The notes under the pieces: generated by a model
What the model saw: the letters and a program-made list of their open reading frames with translations, nothing else
Databases searched by the model: none
What the model was told of the DNA's origin: nothing
Translations under genes and position numbers: made by a program
Shown: piece after piece, positions 47,040-56,179 of the stretch
How the letters are laid out: each line of letters starts with the position of its first letter
How positions within the stretch are numbered: the first letter of the stretch is position 1
Origin: Polaribacter sp. MED152
GTDB taxonomy: Bacteria > Bacteroidota > Bacteroidia > Flavobacteriales > Flavobacteriaceae
DNA length: 64,000 bases
Direction of reading: 5' to 3'
Assembly: GCF_000152945.2 (NCBI RefSeq)
Contig: NC_020830.1
Span: 1,374,501-1,438,500 of the forward strand

Positions 47040-47519
47040 TTAAAGTATTCTGTTGATTTTTACAAAGGCTTTTCTCCAATATTTTTGAGATAAAGAAGAA
47101 ACAATTACACCTCTAGAAGACGTAGAATGTATAAATTGTATTTGACCCTTTTTTGCAGAAACAATAAGGCCAACATGATTAATATTTTTATAGTTTTTAC
47201 GCGTTTTAAAAAATATCAAATCACCTTTTTTAGCTTTTTTTAAAGCTACTTTTTTACCGGTTTTTGCCATGTTTTTAGAAACACGTGGTAATTTTATATT
47301 CTCTTTACCAAAAGCAACAAATACAATTCCTGAGCAATCCATACCTTTTTTGGTAGTGCCCCCAAATTTATATTTTACCCCTTTATATTTTAAGGCGTTT
47401 GCTACAATTCTATCAGCCTTTTTTCCTTTATTTTTAGTTGCGCTAACTGTACTTTTCGAAGAAGAACAGCTGCTCAAAATTAGTAGTAATAAAAAAGAAA
47501 AAGTTAGCTTTTTAATCAA
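47040..47519 (-). CDS. NlpC/P60 (C40) cell-wall hydrolase lipoprotein
   Basis: A 159-residue lipoprotein with lipobox LSSC near residue 18. The NlpC/P60 domain has catalytic Cys in GMDCSGIV, His in INHVGLIV and a third polar residue around FIHST. It would cleave peptide stems in peptidoglycan. It overlaps lpxB by 4 bases (ATGA type), suggesting cotranscription with the surE-lpxB run. Confidence 0.92.
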   Translation of the reverse strand: MIKKLTFSFLLLLILSSCSSSKSTVSATKNKGKKADRIVANALKYKGVKYKFGGTTKKGMDCSGIVFVAFGKENIKLPRVSKNMAKTGKKVALKKAKKGDLIFFKTRKNYKNINHVGLIVSAKKGQIQFIHSTSSRGVIVSSLSQKYWRKAFVKINRIL

Positions 47520-48634
47520 GATTTGGCTTTTATATTTTCTATAATTAATTTAGCGGTTTTGGCTGATGCACCTTTACCTCCTAATTTTTTTTCTAAGTCA
47601 AAATAATCTAGAAACATTTGTTCACGATGCTGCTCATCTAGAATCTTTGTTAATTCCTTTTTTAAATTAGATTTTGTTAAATCGTTTTGAATTAGTTCTT
47701 TCACCACTTCTCTATCCATTATTAAATTAACTAAAGAAATGAATTTTAATGTGATAATTCTTTTAGCAATTTGATAAGAAATAAAACCACCCTTATAACA
47801 AACTACTTGTGGCACTTTAAAAAGTGCTGTTTCTAAAGTTGCTGTACCAGAAGCTACCAATGCTGCATAAGAAACACTTAATAAATCATAGGTTTTATTA
47901 TCTATAAAACGAACTTCTCTAGAACCAATAATATTTTTATAAAAGGAAAAATCTTGGCTGGGAGCACCTGCAATAACAAAGGTATATTCTTTAAAATCAT
48001 CTACTAAAGAAAGCATTACATTTAGTTTTTTAGTAATTTCTTGCTTTCTACTTCCAGGCAATAAGGCAATGATGGGCTTATCTCCTAAATTATGTTCTTT
48101 TCTAAATTCGAACTCACTTACTTGTTTTCTGCCTGCAATTGCATCAATTAATGGGTGCCCAACAAAGGTAACTTCATAATCGAATTTCTTATAAAAATCT
48201 CTTTCGAAAGGTAGTATCACAAACATATTGTCTACATCTCTCTTTATACTTTTTACTCTTGTTGCTCTACTAGCCCAAACTTGAGGAGAAATATAATAAT
48301 TGGTTAAAAAACCTTTTTTCTTTGCCCATTTTGCAATTCTTAAATTAAAACCAGAATTGTCTATAAAAACAATTACATCTGGTTGAAATTCTTCAATATC
48401 CTTCTTACAAAATTCTATAAATACTAATACCTTGTTTAAATTCTTTAAAACCTCGAAAAAGCCCATAAAAGCTCTCTCTTTATAATGGCTTACTAAAAAA
48501 CCTCCTGCTTTCTGCATTAAATCTCCACCCCAAAAACGAATATCTGCATCTGCATCTTCTTTGTAAATGGCTTTCATTAAATTAGAACCATGCAAATCTC
48601 CTGAAGCTTCACCTGCAATAATGTAGTATTTCAT
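47516..48634 (-). CDS. lpxB: Lipid A disaccharide synthase
   Basis: A 372-residue GT19 glycosyltransferase joining UDP-2,3-diacylglucosamine and lipid X in lipid A synthesis at the inner membrane. MKYYIIAGEASGDLHGSNL at the start, YISPQVWASR, LPGSRKQEI and SGTATLETALFKVPQVVCYK are typical. The ATG at 48634 is chosen over 48679, because the family begins with this glycine-rich strand and the codon overlaps the upstream stop as TAATG. Cotranscribed with surE. Confidence 0.96.
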   Translation of the reverse strand: MKYYIIAGEASGDLHGSNLMKAIYKEDADADIRFWGGDLMQKAGGFLVSHYKERAFMGFFEVLKNLNKVLVFIEFCKKDIEEFQPDVIVFIDNSGFNLRIAKWAKKKGFLTNYYISPQVWASRATRVKSIKRDVDNMFVILPFERDFYKKFDYEVTFVGHPLIDAIAGRKQVSEFEFRKEHNLGDKPIIALLPGSRKQEITKKLNVMLSLVDDFKEYTFVIAGAPSQDFSFYKNIIGSREVRFIDNKTYDLLSVSYAALVASGTATLETALFKVPQVVCYKGGFISYQIAKRIITLKFISLVNLIMDREVVKELIQNDLTKSNLKKELTKILDEQHREQMFLDYFDLEKKLGGKGASAKTAKLIIENIKAKS

Positions 48635-48921
48635 TATACGAACTTTAGAATTAGGGTAAATAATGCAATTAGAATACAAGTTAATAAAACACCTTTTGCT
48701 CTATTATCTTGATTTTTTTTAATAAAAATAAAGAAAACAAACAGATTAGGAATAGCACCTATAGACAATATTTTACCATACAAATCACCTTCTTCTATTA
48801 ACTGTAAAGTTTCTGAAAAAGCTACATTAGAGAAATATTCAATATATAAATAACATCCTGCAGCTGTAGCTGCTAAGGCAACTAAAACACCTATAAGAAT
48901 TTCTTTTTTTACAGTTCCCAA
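48634..48921 (-). CDS. Small conserved membrane protein between surE and lpxB
   Basis: A 95-residue protein with three hydrophobic helices (about 8-30, 50-67, 74-94) and a charged loop (IKKNQDNRAKG). No family name is recognised. It overlaps surE by 13 bases and lpxB by one base, so it is translated as part of the same operon, and a link to envelope or lipid A metabolism is possible. Confidence 0.8.
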   Translation of the reverse strand: MGTVKKEILIGVLVALAATAAGCYLYIEYFSNVAFSETLQLIEEGDLYGKILSIGAIPNLFVFFIFIKKNQDNRAKGVLLTCILIALFTLILKFV

Positions 48922-49679
48922 GAGTTTAATTTTTGAATCATATGATGTGCAGTTAAATCGAACTGAACAGGCACAATAGATATGTAACCATTTTCTAAAG
49001 CATAAACATCTGTATCTTGACCTTTATCTCTATTGACAAACTCTCCAGAAAGCCAGTAATATTCTTTACCAAAAGGGCTTTTTCGTTTGTCAAAATCCTC
49101 TTTCCAAACACCCATAGCTTGCCTACAAATCTTGGTACCTTTTATTTCTTCCTTCTTTAAATTTGGAATATTTACATTTAAAACAACACCTTCAGGCAAA
49201 CCATTTAACAAAGTATTTAAAGTAATGTTTTTAACAAAATCTTCTGCTGGTTTAAAATCTGCATGCCATTTAAAATCTAGCAAAGAAAAACCAATAGCTG
49301 GTACACCTTCTATACCTGCTTCAATTGCAGCACTCATAGTACCTGAATAAATTACGTTTATAGATGAATTTGCTCCATGGTTTATACCAGAAACACATAA
49401 ATCTGGCTTTTTATTTAAAATTTCGCTGATGGCCATTTTTACACAATCTGCTGGAGTTCCAGAACAAGTATATTCTAATTGAGGGCCATCATCAATAGTA
49501 ATAGGATTACAAGTTAACACATTGTCTACAGTAATTGCATGCCCCATACCACTTTGTGGACTATCAGGAGCCACAACAACTACCTCTCCAATTTTATTCA
49601 TAATTTTAATTAAAGCTCTTATTCCTGGAGCCGTAATTCCATCATCATTTGTTACTAAAATTAAAGGTTTCTCTTGCAT
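48909..49679 (-). CDS. surE: 5'/3'-nucleotidase SurE
   Basis: A 256-residue metal-dependent survival protein: LVTNDDGITAPGIRAL holds the metal-binding Asp-Asp pair at 10-11 (NDDG), SGINHGANSS supplies Asn and Ser ligands, and YSGTMSAAIEA completes the site. It removes phosphate from nucleoside monophosphates in the cytoplasm. First gene of the surE - membrane protein - lpxB - NlpC/P60 run. Confidence 0.96.
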   Translation of the reverse strand: MQEKPLILVTNDDGITAPGIRALIKIMNKIGEVVVVAPDSPQSGMGHAITVDNVLTCNPITIDDGPQLEYTCSGTPADCVKMAISEILNKKPDLCVSGINHGANSSINVIYSGTMSAAIEAGIEGVPAIGFSLLDFKWHADFKPAEDFVKNITLNTLLNGLPEGVVLNVNIPNLKKEEIKGTKICRQAMGVWKEDFDKRKSPFGKEYYWLSGEFVNRDKGQDTDVYALENGYISIVPVQFDLTAHHMIQKLNSWEL

Positions 49680-49890
49680 TCTTATCGTTTTAAATACAAA
49701 TGTAATTTATTTTAAGTTATTTTCTTTTTAACATTTTGTAAAGAATAAAAATGGCCTAAAATTGGTAACATTGTATAGCTTTAGGTTGATTATCAATAAG
49801 TAAACCTACAGATAAAAAATTTGGCATTATTTTAGTAGATTAGCAAATAGTACCAAGTAATTATTAGAGACAAATAACGACAGAAGATTT

Positions 49891-52023
49891 ATGAAGACGA
49901 ATTTTAAAATTAGCACTACCCTTTTAGCATTTTTATTACTAATTAATACTTTCTCTACAAACTCAGCAGAGATCAATGCTACAAATGATCCTGAGAAAGA
50001 TAAAGTTCTAGTATATGTTTTAAAGAATATTTTAACACGTGGCCATTTTGTAGTTAAAGAAATGAACGATGATTTTTCGGAGCATGTTTACAATAGTTTT
50101 TTAGAAGGATTAGACAGCAGCAAACGTTACTTTACGCAAAAAGACATCAAAGAATTTTCGAAATACAAATATCAAATAGACAATCAGCTTTTAAGAGATG
50201 ATTTAACGTTTTACAAATTGGTGTATGGTAGATTTTTAGAAAAAATTAAAAATGCAAAATCATATTATGAAGATTTATTGGCTCAGCCATTTAATTTTGA
50301 TAAAAACGAAACCATAGATTTAGATTACAAGAATTTACCTTTTGCAAAAAATGATAATGAATTAATTGATTATTGGAGAAAGCAATTAAAGTTACAAACA
50401 TTAAGCAGAATTCAAGAACAAACTGCAATTCAGAAAAACAAATTAGAAAAGGATAAAAACTATCCTGTAAAATCTTTTAAAACTTTAGAAAAAGAAGCAA
50501 GAGCAGAAGTTCTAAAAAATATGGAAGAGCTTTACATAAGAATAGAAGAACTAGAAAACGATGATTGGTTTTCTACTTTCTTAAACTCTGTAGTTGGCGC
50601 ATTTGATCCTCATACAACTTACATGGATCCAGATATTAAAGAACGTTTTGACCAAAATATCTCTGGAAAACTAGAAGGTATAGGAGCTCGTTTACAGAAA
50701 AAAGGAATTTACACACATGTATCTGAATTGGTTGCAGGTGGCCCAGCATCTAAACAAGGAGATTTAGAGCCTGGAGATATTATTTTAAAAGTTGCACAGG
50801 GAGATGAAGAACCATTAGATATAGTTGGTATGCGTTTAGACGATGCCATTAAATTTATAAAAGGTAAAAAAGGTACAGAAGTACAACTAACAGTAAAGAA
50901 AAAAATTGATGGTTCTATTCAAGTTATTTCAATAATTAGAGATGTTGTACAATTAGACGAAACTTTTGTAAAATCTAGTATTGTAGAAAAAAATGGCAAA
51001 AAATATGCAATTATAGACTTACCAAGTTTTTACATCGACTTTTCTGATAATAATTACAGAGATTCTGCAAAAGACATGGAAAAAGAAATTGAGCGCTTAA
51101 AAGCGGAAGGTGTTTCTGGTTTAATTGTAGATTTAAGAAACAATGGTGGTGGTTCTTTAAAAACAGCCATTGAGATTTCTGGTTTATTCATTGATAAGGG
51201 ACCTATTGTTCAAGTAAAATACAGAGGAGAAAATCCTATAGTTAAAGAAGATATAGACCCAACAGTTCAATGGGATGGAGCTGTAGTTGTTTTAGTAAAC
51301 GAGTTTTCTGCATCAGCCTCAGAAATTTTTGCAGCTGCAATGCAAGATTATAAAAGAGGTGTTATTTTAGGAGGTAACCAAACTTATGGAAAAGGTACTG
51401 TACAGAATATATTACCTATCAATCAGTTTTATCCTAAATACGAAAAAGATTTAGGGTACTTAAAAATGACCATTCAAAAATTTTATAGAGTTAATGGTGG
51501 ATCTACACAGAAAGAAGGTGTTTATTCAGATATTGCTATGCCAAGTAGATTGAGCTACATGAAATATGGCGAACGTGATTTAGATGGCGCTTTAAATTGG
51601 GACAAAGTTCCACAAGCAAAATATACTCAAACAAATACGTATGCAAACTTTAATGATGTAGTTTACAACAGTAAACAAAGAATTGCAAATAGCGAAAACT
51701 TTAAAATGGTTAATGAGTATGCAAAATGGTTAAAAGAAAATCAAGATGACACTTCTTTTTCTTTAAACTACAAACGCTTTTTTGCAGAGAATGAATTAAA
51801 GGAAAAAGAAGCTGATAAATTTAAATCGGTTTTTGATTATAAATCGAACTTAACCTTTACTTCTCCTAAATATGAAAAAGATCTTTTTAAGAATGATAAA
51901 GATTTAGCCGATAAAAGAATTGCTTGGCACAAAAATTTATCTAAAGACATGTATATTTCTGAAGCTTTAAATGTTTTAAGCGAGTTGAAACTTAGAGAGC
52001 AATCAGAAAGCATTAAAAATTAA
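49891..52023 (+). CDS. Tail-specific (C-terminal processing) S41 protease
   Basis: A 710-residue periplasmic protease of the Prc/Tsp group: signal peptide (about 1-26), N-terminal helical domain, PDZ domain (about 235-330, GIGARLQKKGIYTHVSELVAGGPA), the S41 core with catalytic Ser in NEFSASASEIF (about residue 475) and Lys in TYGKGTVQ (about 503), then a DUF3340-like helical tail. It degrades exported proteins from their C-termini. Its own terminator follows 27 bases after the stop. Confidence 0.95.
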   Translation: MKTNFKISTTLLAFLLLINTFSTNSAEINATNDPEKDKVLVYVLKNILTRGHFVVKEMNDDFSEHVYNSFLEGLDSSKRYFTQKDIKEFSKYKYQIDNQLLRDDLTFYKLVYGRFLEKIKNAKSYYEDLLAQPFNFDKNETIDLDYKNLPFAKNDNELIDYWRKQLKLQTLSRIQEQTAIQKNKLEKDKNYPVKSFKTLEKEARAEVLKNMEELYIRIEELENDDWFSTFLNSVVGAFDPHTTYMDPDIKERFDQNISGKLEGIGARLQKKGIYTHVSELVAGGPASKQGDLEPGDIILKVAQGDEEPLDIVGMRLDDAIKFIKGKKGTEVQLTVKKKIDGSIQVISIIRDVVQLDETFVKSSIVEKNGKKYAIIDLPSFYIDFSDNNYRDSAKDMEKEIERLKAEGVSGLIVDLRNNGGGSLKTAIEISGLFIDKGPIVQVKYRGENPIVKEDIDPTVQWDGAVVVLVNEFSASASEIFAAAMQDYKRGVILGGNQTYGKGTVQNILPINQFYPKYEKDLGYLKMTIQKFYRVNGGSTQKEGVYSDIAMPSRLSYMKYGERDLDGALNWDKVPQAKYTQTNTYANFNDVVYNSKQRIANSENFKMVNEYAKWLKENQDDTSFSLNYKRFFAENELKEKEADKFKSVFDYKSNLTFTSPKYEKDLFKNDKDLADKRIAWHKNLSKDMYISEALNVLSELKLREQSESIKN

Positions 52024-52050
52024 GACTTTATATTATAAGAAATAAATAGG

Positions 52051-52083
52051 CCTGATGTGTTTAAAACGCATCAGGTTTTTTAA
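52051..52083 (+). terminator. Rho-independent terminator of the S41 protease gene
   Basis: CCTGATGTG-TTTAAAA-CGCATCAGG stem (one G-U pair) with six T residues. It ends 11 bases before the thioesterase ATG. Confidence 0.88.
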
Positions 52084-52093
52084 TTTTACAATT

Positions 52094-52543
52094 ATGACAT
52101 ACAACGTAAACTTTGCCACAAAATGGTCGGATTTTGATCCAAACAGACATATGCGTCACACAGCTTATAATGAATATGCTGCAGAAGTAAGAATTAGATA
52201 TTTCTCTGCTCAAAACTTTTCGATAGAGGAATTTACCAAACATAATATTGGACCTATTCTTTTCGAAGAATACACTTCTTTTAGAAAAGAAATTCATTTA
52301 GGTGAAAATATAACTGTAAACATGAAACTTTCTGGCTTGTCAAAAAATAATGAACGTTGGAAAATTACGCATGAAGTTTTTAATGAAGCTGGTCAACTAT
52401 CTGCTATCATAAAAGTATATGGTGCTTGGATAGATTTACAAAAAAGAAAACTAACTATACCTCCAAAAGAAGCTGAACATTTATTTTTGAATACTGACAA
52501 AACTGATGATTTTGAAGAGATAGTGCTAAAAAAGAAGTCTTAA
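52094..52543 (+). CDS. Acyl-CoA thioesterase, hotdog (4HBT) fold
   Basis: A 149-residue 4HBT-type protein: TKWSDFDPNRHMRHTAYNEYAAEVRIRYF has the D-x-N-x-H-x-x-Y pattern of the active site (WSDFDPNRHMRHTAYNEY), and FRKEIHLGENITV is the central strand. It would hydrolyse acyl-CoA in the cytoplasm; chain length is unknown. The start at 52094 is preferred because the frame upstream runs through the terminator. Confidence 0.88.
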   Translation: MTYNVNFATKWSDFDPNRHMRHTAYNEYAAEVRIRYFSAQNFSIEEFTKHNIGPILFEEYTSFRKEIHLGENITVNMKLSGLSKNNERWKITHEVFNEAGQLSAIIKVYGAWIDLQKRKLTIPPKEAEHLFLNTDKTDDFEEIVLKKKS

Positions 52544-52765
52544 TTAGTTAAAAAACAGGTTTTTATAAATCAAAATTTTAATATTAAATAAATACTAAAA
52601 CCACTAAATCCTTAACAAATCTTCTAAATATTGATAAAATATAACACAAAAATTGAAATCTTATAACAGATCTAAAAAATTGTGTAATGAAAAAACTTGA
52701 GTTCGGTTGTTACTTTGCAGTGTAATTAAGAAACACAATAACCTAACCTTAAAAATCAATATCAC

Positions 52766-53773
52766 ATGAAAACTATACATTTGAATTTAGCAGATAAAAA
52801 GTCAATCTTCGAAACTTTACAAACTGAATTCGGAGGAGACATTTCAAAAAGATATAGAGAAGTTGAGTTTACCCTAAACAATAAAATAGGTTCTGGTATT
52901 ATTAGAGGAATTGAGTTAGAAAACGGAATTACTTTCTTAGAGTTTGACTTAGCTTGTAATGAGGATGTAAAAATTACATTACAAAATAAAACAGAACAGT
53001 TTGTAACCTTTGCTTATTGTGGAGATGGTTCTATTTCTCATAATTTTGGAAACAAAAACGAGAATCATAAAATTGAGGCGTACCAAACTTCTATTATTTC
53101 TAATATTAAATCTACAACAAACGAATTAACGTTTAAAAAAGACGAAAATGTAAAGTGTACATTAATTAATGTAAATACATTATTTGAGTCTAAAACGAAC
53201 AATAAATTAAACACTTTATTTATTAAAGATAAAACATCTGACTTTTTCTATTGTGGATCTCACAACTTAAAAATTGCAGAAACTATTAAACAAATAGATA
53301 GTGTAAAAAACAAAGGTATTGTAAGAACTTTACTAATTAATGGATTGGTAAACGTTGTATTGGCTTTAGAAATTGCACAACATAATAAAGACATTAGAAA
53401 TACCGATTTAAGATCTGCTTCATTAACTAAAAATGAAATGGCTCAGGTAAAAGAAATATCAGATTACATTCAAAATTACTACGATACCAACTTACAAATT
53501 TCTGAATTAGAGAAGAAAGCTGGTTTAACAGCTGCTAAATTACAAGAAGGTTTTAAATTATTACATGGTTTAACCATCTGTGATTATGTAAAATCTGTAA
53601 GATTAAAAAAATCTGAAGAGTTAATTTCTACAACAGACTTGAGTGTTTCTGAAATTGTTTACAGTTTAGGATTTAGTAGTAGAAGTTATTTTTCTAAAAT
53701 ATTTAAAGAAAAATATAACTGTACACCAAGTTCATATAAAAAGAAAAACAGATTAGTTGCAATTTCTGCCTAA
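52766..53773 (+). CDS. AraC family transcriptional regulator (PchR-like layout)
   Basis: A 335-residue regulator. Residues 1-225 are an unassigned sensor region with cupin-like strands. Residues about 235-330 form two helix-turn-helix units (QISELEKKAGLTAAKLQEGFKLLHG and SVSEIVYSLGFSSRSYFSKIFKEKYNCTPSSYKK), the AraC signature. The layout resembles PchR-type activators of iron genes, but no target genes are adjacent. A 222-base upstream gap holds the promoter region; GTTACTTTG (about 52708) is a weak -7 candidate. Confidence 0.9.
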   Translation: MKTIHLNLADKKSIFETLQTEFGGDISKRYREVEFTLNNKIGSGIIRGIELENGITFLEFDLACNEDVKITLQNKTEQFVTFAYCGDGSISHNFGNKNENHKIEAYQTSIISNIKSTTNELTFKKDENVKCTLINVNTLFESKTNNKLNTLFIKDKTSDFFYCGSHNLKIAETIKQIDSVKNKGIVRTLLINGLVNVVLALEIAQHNKDIRNTDLRSASLTKNEMAQVKEISDYIQNYYDTNLQISELEKKAGLTAAKLQEGFKLLHGLTICDYVKSVRLKKSEELISTTDLSVSEIVYSLGFSSRSYFSKIFKEKYNCTPSSYKKKNRLVAISA

Positions 53774-53866
53774 TTCATAAAAATAAATAAATCCCCCTAA
53801 AAATAAATTCGCATAGAAAACCCCACAAACCGCACTTTAGTTTCCCCCTGCTAAAAAGCACATTGA

Positions 53867-53903
53867 CAATACATACTAAAATTTAGATATGTATTGTTTT
53901 TTT
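53867..53903. terminator. Terminator hairpin between AraC and DUF3095 genes
   Basis: CAATACATA (53867-53875) pairs with TATGTATTG (53888-53896), with inner pairing TAAA/TTTA, followed by seven T on the plus strand. It serves the AraC transcript and overlaps the last codons of the convergent DUF3095 gene. Confidence 0.75.
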
Positions 53904-55051
53904 ATTTTAGTCTTATACTCAATAGAGGCTGTTGTATAACCACCTTCTGTACCATCTACAAAGTGTATATGTTTCCTATCTCTATCCTCTACATAACAAG
54001 ATAAAATAGATGCATATGTTTTATGCAAGCCATAAATAATTTTACCACTTAATTCTAAGCTATCTAAAAAGGTTTTAAGCTTTGCAAACTGTCTATCATC
54101 TCCAGAAATTACGGTATTTATAGAACCATCTAACATAATAGTGTCAGACAATTGGGTAACCTTGTACAAGTAACTTTTACCCGAATTAAAAAACTTAAAG
54201 TAATACTGCCCAAAAAAAGTAATTAACCAATTATTCATTAAATAACCAGATTTATACACTCCAATTCTGGTATACATTTCTTTTTTAATTTTCTTTAGAG
54301 TTGGCTTTAACTTTAGTCTTTGAATGGTTATTGGGTTTCTTTGATGCAAGTCACCAAAAATATAATCGATCTCGTTTATAATTTGATTAAAAATTTCTGC
54401 TTGCTTGGTTTCACTAGTAGCACTAATTAATAAACAGGCTATTCTTTTTGAGTTTGCTGACGGATAAATTTCATCCCATCTACATTCCATTCCTTTTAAA
54501 TCAATCAATAACTTCTCTTGATCTGGTAGGTTATTCCCTTCAAATTGTTGTTTAATTTTAGATTCAGCAAATTTTAATCCATTACCTAGAATAACAGGTG
54601 TGGTTAAAAAATCATTCACTTTTAGTTTTGAAATTCTTAGTGTAAAATCGTTTTTATAAACCTCTTCTACTTCTAGAGAACCCACTCTTAAATCTAGATC
54701 TAAAGTGTTTTTAATATGTATACAATAGTCTGTTAGTACTTTTAGAACTTCTAAAATAATAGATGGTGGCACAATAAAAGTAGCTCCATCACCACCAAAG
54801 AAATATGGAATTCTAACTTCGGCATCCAGTTTTTTAATTTTATTTAAAACTGTAATAATACTTCCTGTAGCTGTTAAATTTACATCATTGTGTTTACCAT
54901 TAGCAACTGCTAATGTAGAATTTTGAACATCTGTTACTACAATATGCCAGTTTTTGGGCACACTACTAAACAAATTCTCATTCTGCAATAAGTCTTTTAA
55001 CGCAATTCTATTCTTTTTTATGGTTTTGTAAAAAGTAGTGTTGTCTTTCAT
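53876..55051 (-). CDS. DUF3095 family protein
   Basis: A 391-residue cytoplasmic protein recognised as DUF3095. IVVTDVQNSTLAVANGKHNDVN (about 37-58) and YFFGGDGATFIVPPS (about 100-114) recall the metal-binding Asp segments of class III nucleotidyl cyclases, and the tail (YVEDRDRKHIHFVDGTEGGYT) is typical of the family. A cyclase-like fold is inference; activity is not established. It is convergent with an AraC gene and divergent from a second AraC gene followed by a two-component pair, so it may belong to a signalling cluster. Confidence 0.8.
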   Translation of the reverse strand: MKDNTTFYKTIKKNRIALKDLLQNENLFSSVPKNWHIVVTDVQNSTLAVANGKHNDVNLTATGSIITVLNKIKKLDAEVRIPYFFGGDGATFIVPPSIILEVLKVLTDYCIHIKNTLDLDLRVGSLEVEEVYKNDFTLRISKLKVNDFLTTPVILGNGLKFAESKIKQQFEGNNLPDQEKLLIDLKGMECRWDEIYPSANSKRIACLLISATSETKQAEIFNQIINEIDYIFGDLHQRNPITIQRLKLKPTLKKIKKEMYTRIGVYKSGYLMNNWLITFFGQYYFKFFNSGKSYLYKVTQLSDTIMLDGSINTVISGDDRQFAKLKTFLDSLELSGKIIYGLHKTYASILSCYVEDRDRKHIHFVDGTEGGYTTASIEYKTKIKKQYISKF

Positions 55052-55171
55052 TTAAAAAAGGTATGGCTAAAATTTATATGTTATTTAACGATTGTTTGGA
55101 GTAACAAATATATTTATTAAATAAAGATAATTATATTGCAATAAAAACTAAAAAGATCTTAATTCAGCAAA

Positions 55172-55726
55172 ATGAAGGTATTTGTAAAGTTCGATATCAA
55201 TAAAGTTTGTACTACTGTTTTAGAAAATGTACTAAATGATATTAATATAGAGCACAAAATGGTTGGTTTTGGTGAAGTAGATTTGGCAAAACCACTTACT
55301 GAAGAAGTTGCTCAGCAGTTATCTAACAAATTAGATGAGTATGGAATAGAAGTGGTTCAAAACCAAAAAAGTATCTTAGTACAAAAAATTAAAGATGCTA
55401 TAGTAGACATGGTTTTTAATGAAGAAAATACAGTAAACGTAAAAAGCTCTGTATATCTTGCCGAAAAACTAGATCATAGCTATGGCTATTTAGCCAATTT
55501 ATTTTCTGAAGTAACATACACTTCTATAGAAAATTTTATCATCCTCCAAAAAATAGAATATACAAAACAGCTTATTCTAAAAGGTAATTTAAGTTTAACC
55601 GAAATTGCCTTTAAACTAAATTATTCTAGTGTTGCTCATTTAAGCACACAATTCAAAAAAACAACAGGTATAACCCCTTCTTCTTTTCAAAGAATTATTA
55701 AGAAGAGGAAAGAATTGAACAGTTAA
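55172..55726 (+). CDS. Short AraC-type regulator with ferredoxin-like N-terminal domain
   Basis: A 184-residue regulator. Residues about 85-180 are an AraC DNA-binding domain (YLAEKLDHSYGYLANLFSEVTYTSIENFI and SLTEIAFKLNYSSVAHLSTQFKKTTGITPSSFQR). The N-terminal 70 residues (MKVFVKFDINKVCTTVLENVLNDINIEHKMVGFGEVDL) have the beta-alpha-beta pattern of small HMA-like domains but lack the CxxC metal site. It lies 4 bases before the response regulator gene, so it is the first gene of a three-gene signalling operon. Confidence 0.85.
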   Translation: MKVFVKFDINKVCTTVLENVLNDINIEHKMVGFGEVDLAKPLTEEVAQQLSNKLDEYGIEVVQNQKSILVQKIKDAIVDMVFNEENTVNVKSSVYLAEKLDHSYGYLANLFSEVTYTSIENFIILQKIEYTKQLILKGNLSLTEIAFKLNYSSVAHLSTQFKKTTGITPSSFQRIIKKRKELNS

Positions 55727-55730
55727 AATT

Positions 55731-56177
55731 ATGAATGATAATTACATTAAAGTTATTTTGGCAGATGATGATGAAGATGATAGATTATTTTTTACAGATG
55801 CCTTTGAAGAATTAAAAATTACAACCAAAGTAAATACATTTAATGATGGTGTTTATTTGATGGATCATTTAAATTCTGCAGATATTACTCTTCCCGAAAT
55901 TCTGTTTTTAGATTTAAATATGCCCCGAAAATCGGGTATGGATTGCCTAAAAGAAATTAGAGCCAATGATCGATTTAAAGACATTGCAGTTGCCATTTAT
56001 TCTACCTCATCTTCAGAAGAAGATGTTGAAAATACCTTTGTTTTAGGCGCCAATATTTATATAAAAAAGCCAAACGATTTTAAAAAATTAAAGAAAGTGC
56101 TATCGGAAATTGTAACCATAAATTGGCAATATCACACCAATGGTTTAAACAAGGATAACTTTTTATTAAGACTTTAA
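55731..56177 (+). CDS. Single-domain response regulator (Rcp1-like)
   Basis: A 148-residue receiver domain without output domain. Acidic pocket ADDDEDDR near residues 10-17, phosphoacceptor Asp61 in FLDLNMPRKSG, a Ser/Thr switch in YSTSSSEED and the Lys in YIKKPNDF. The extra acidic residues are typical of Rcp1-type regulators paired with phytochrome-like histidine kinases. Its stop is 2 bases before the kinase gene, which is the likely partner. Confidence 0.93.
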   Translation: MNDNYIKVILADDDEDDRLFFTDAFEELKITTKVNTFNDGVYLMDHLNSADITLPEILFLDLNMPRKSGMDCLKEIRANDRFKDIAVAIYSTSSSEEDVENTFVLGANIYIKKPNDFKKLKKVLSEIVTINWQYHTNGLNKDNFLLRL

Positions 56178-56179
56178 AA

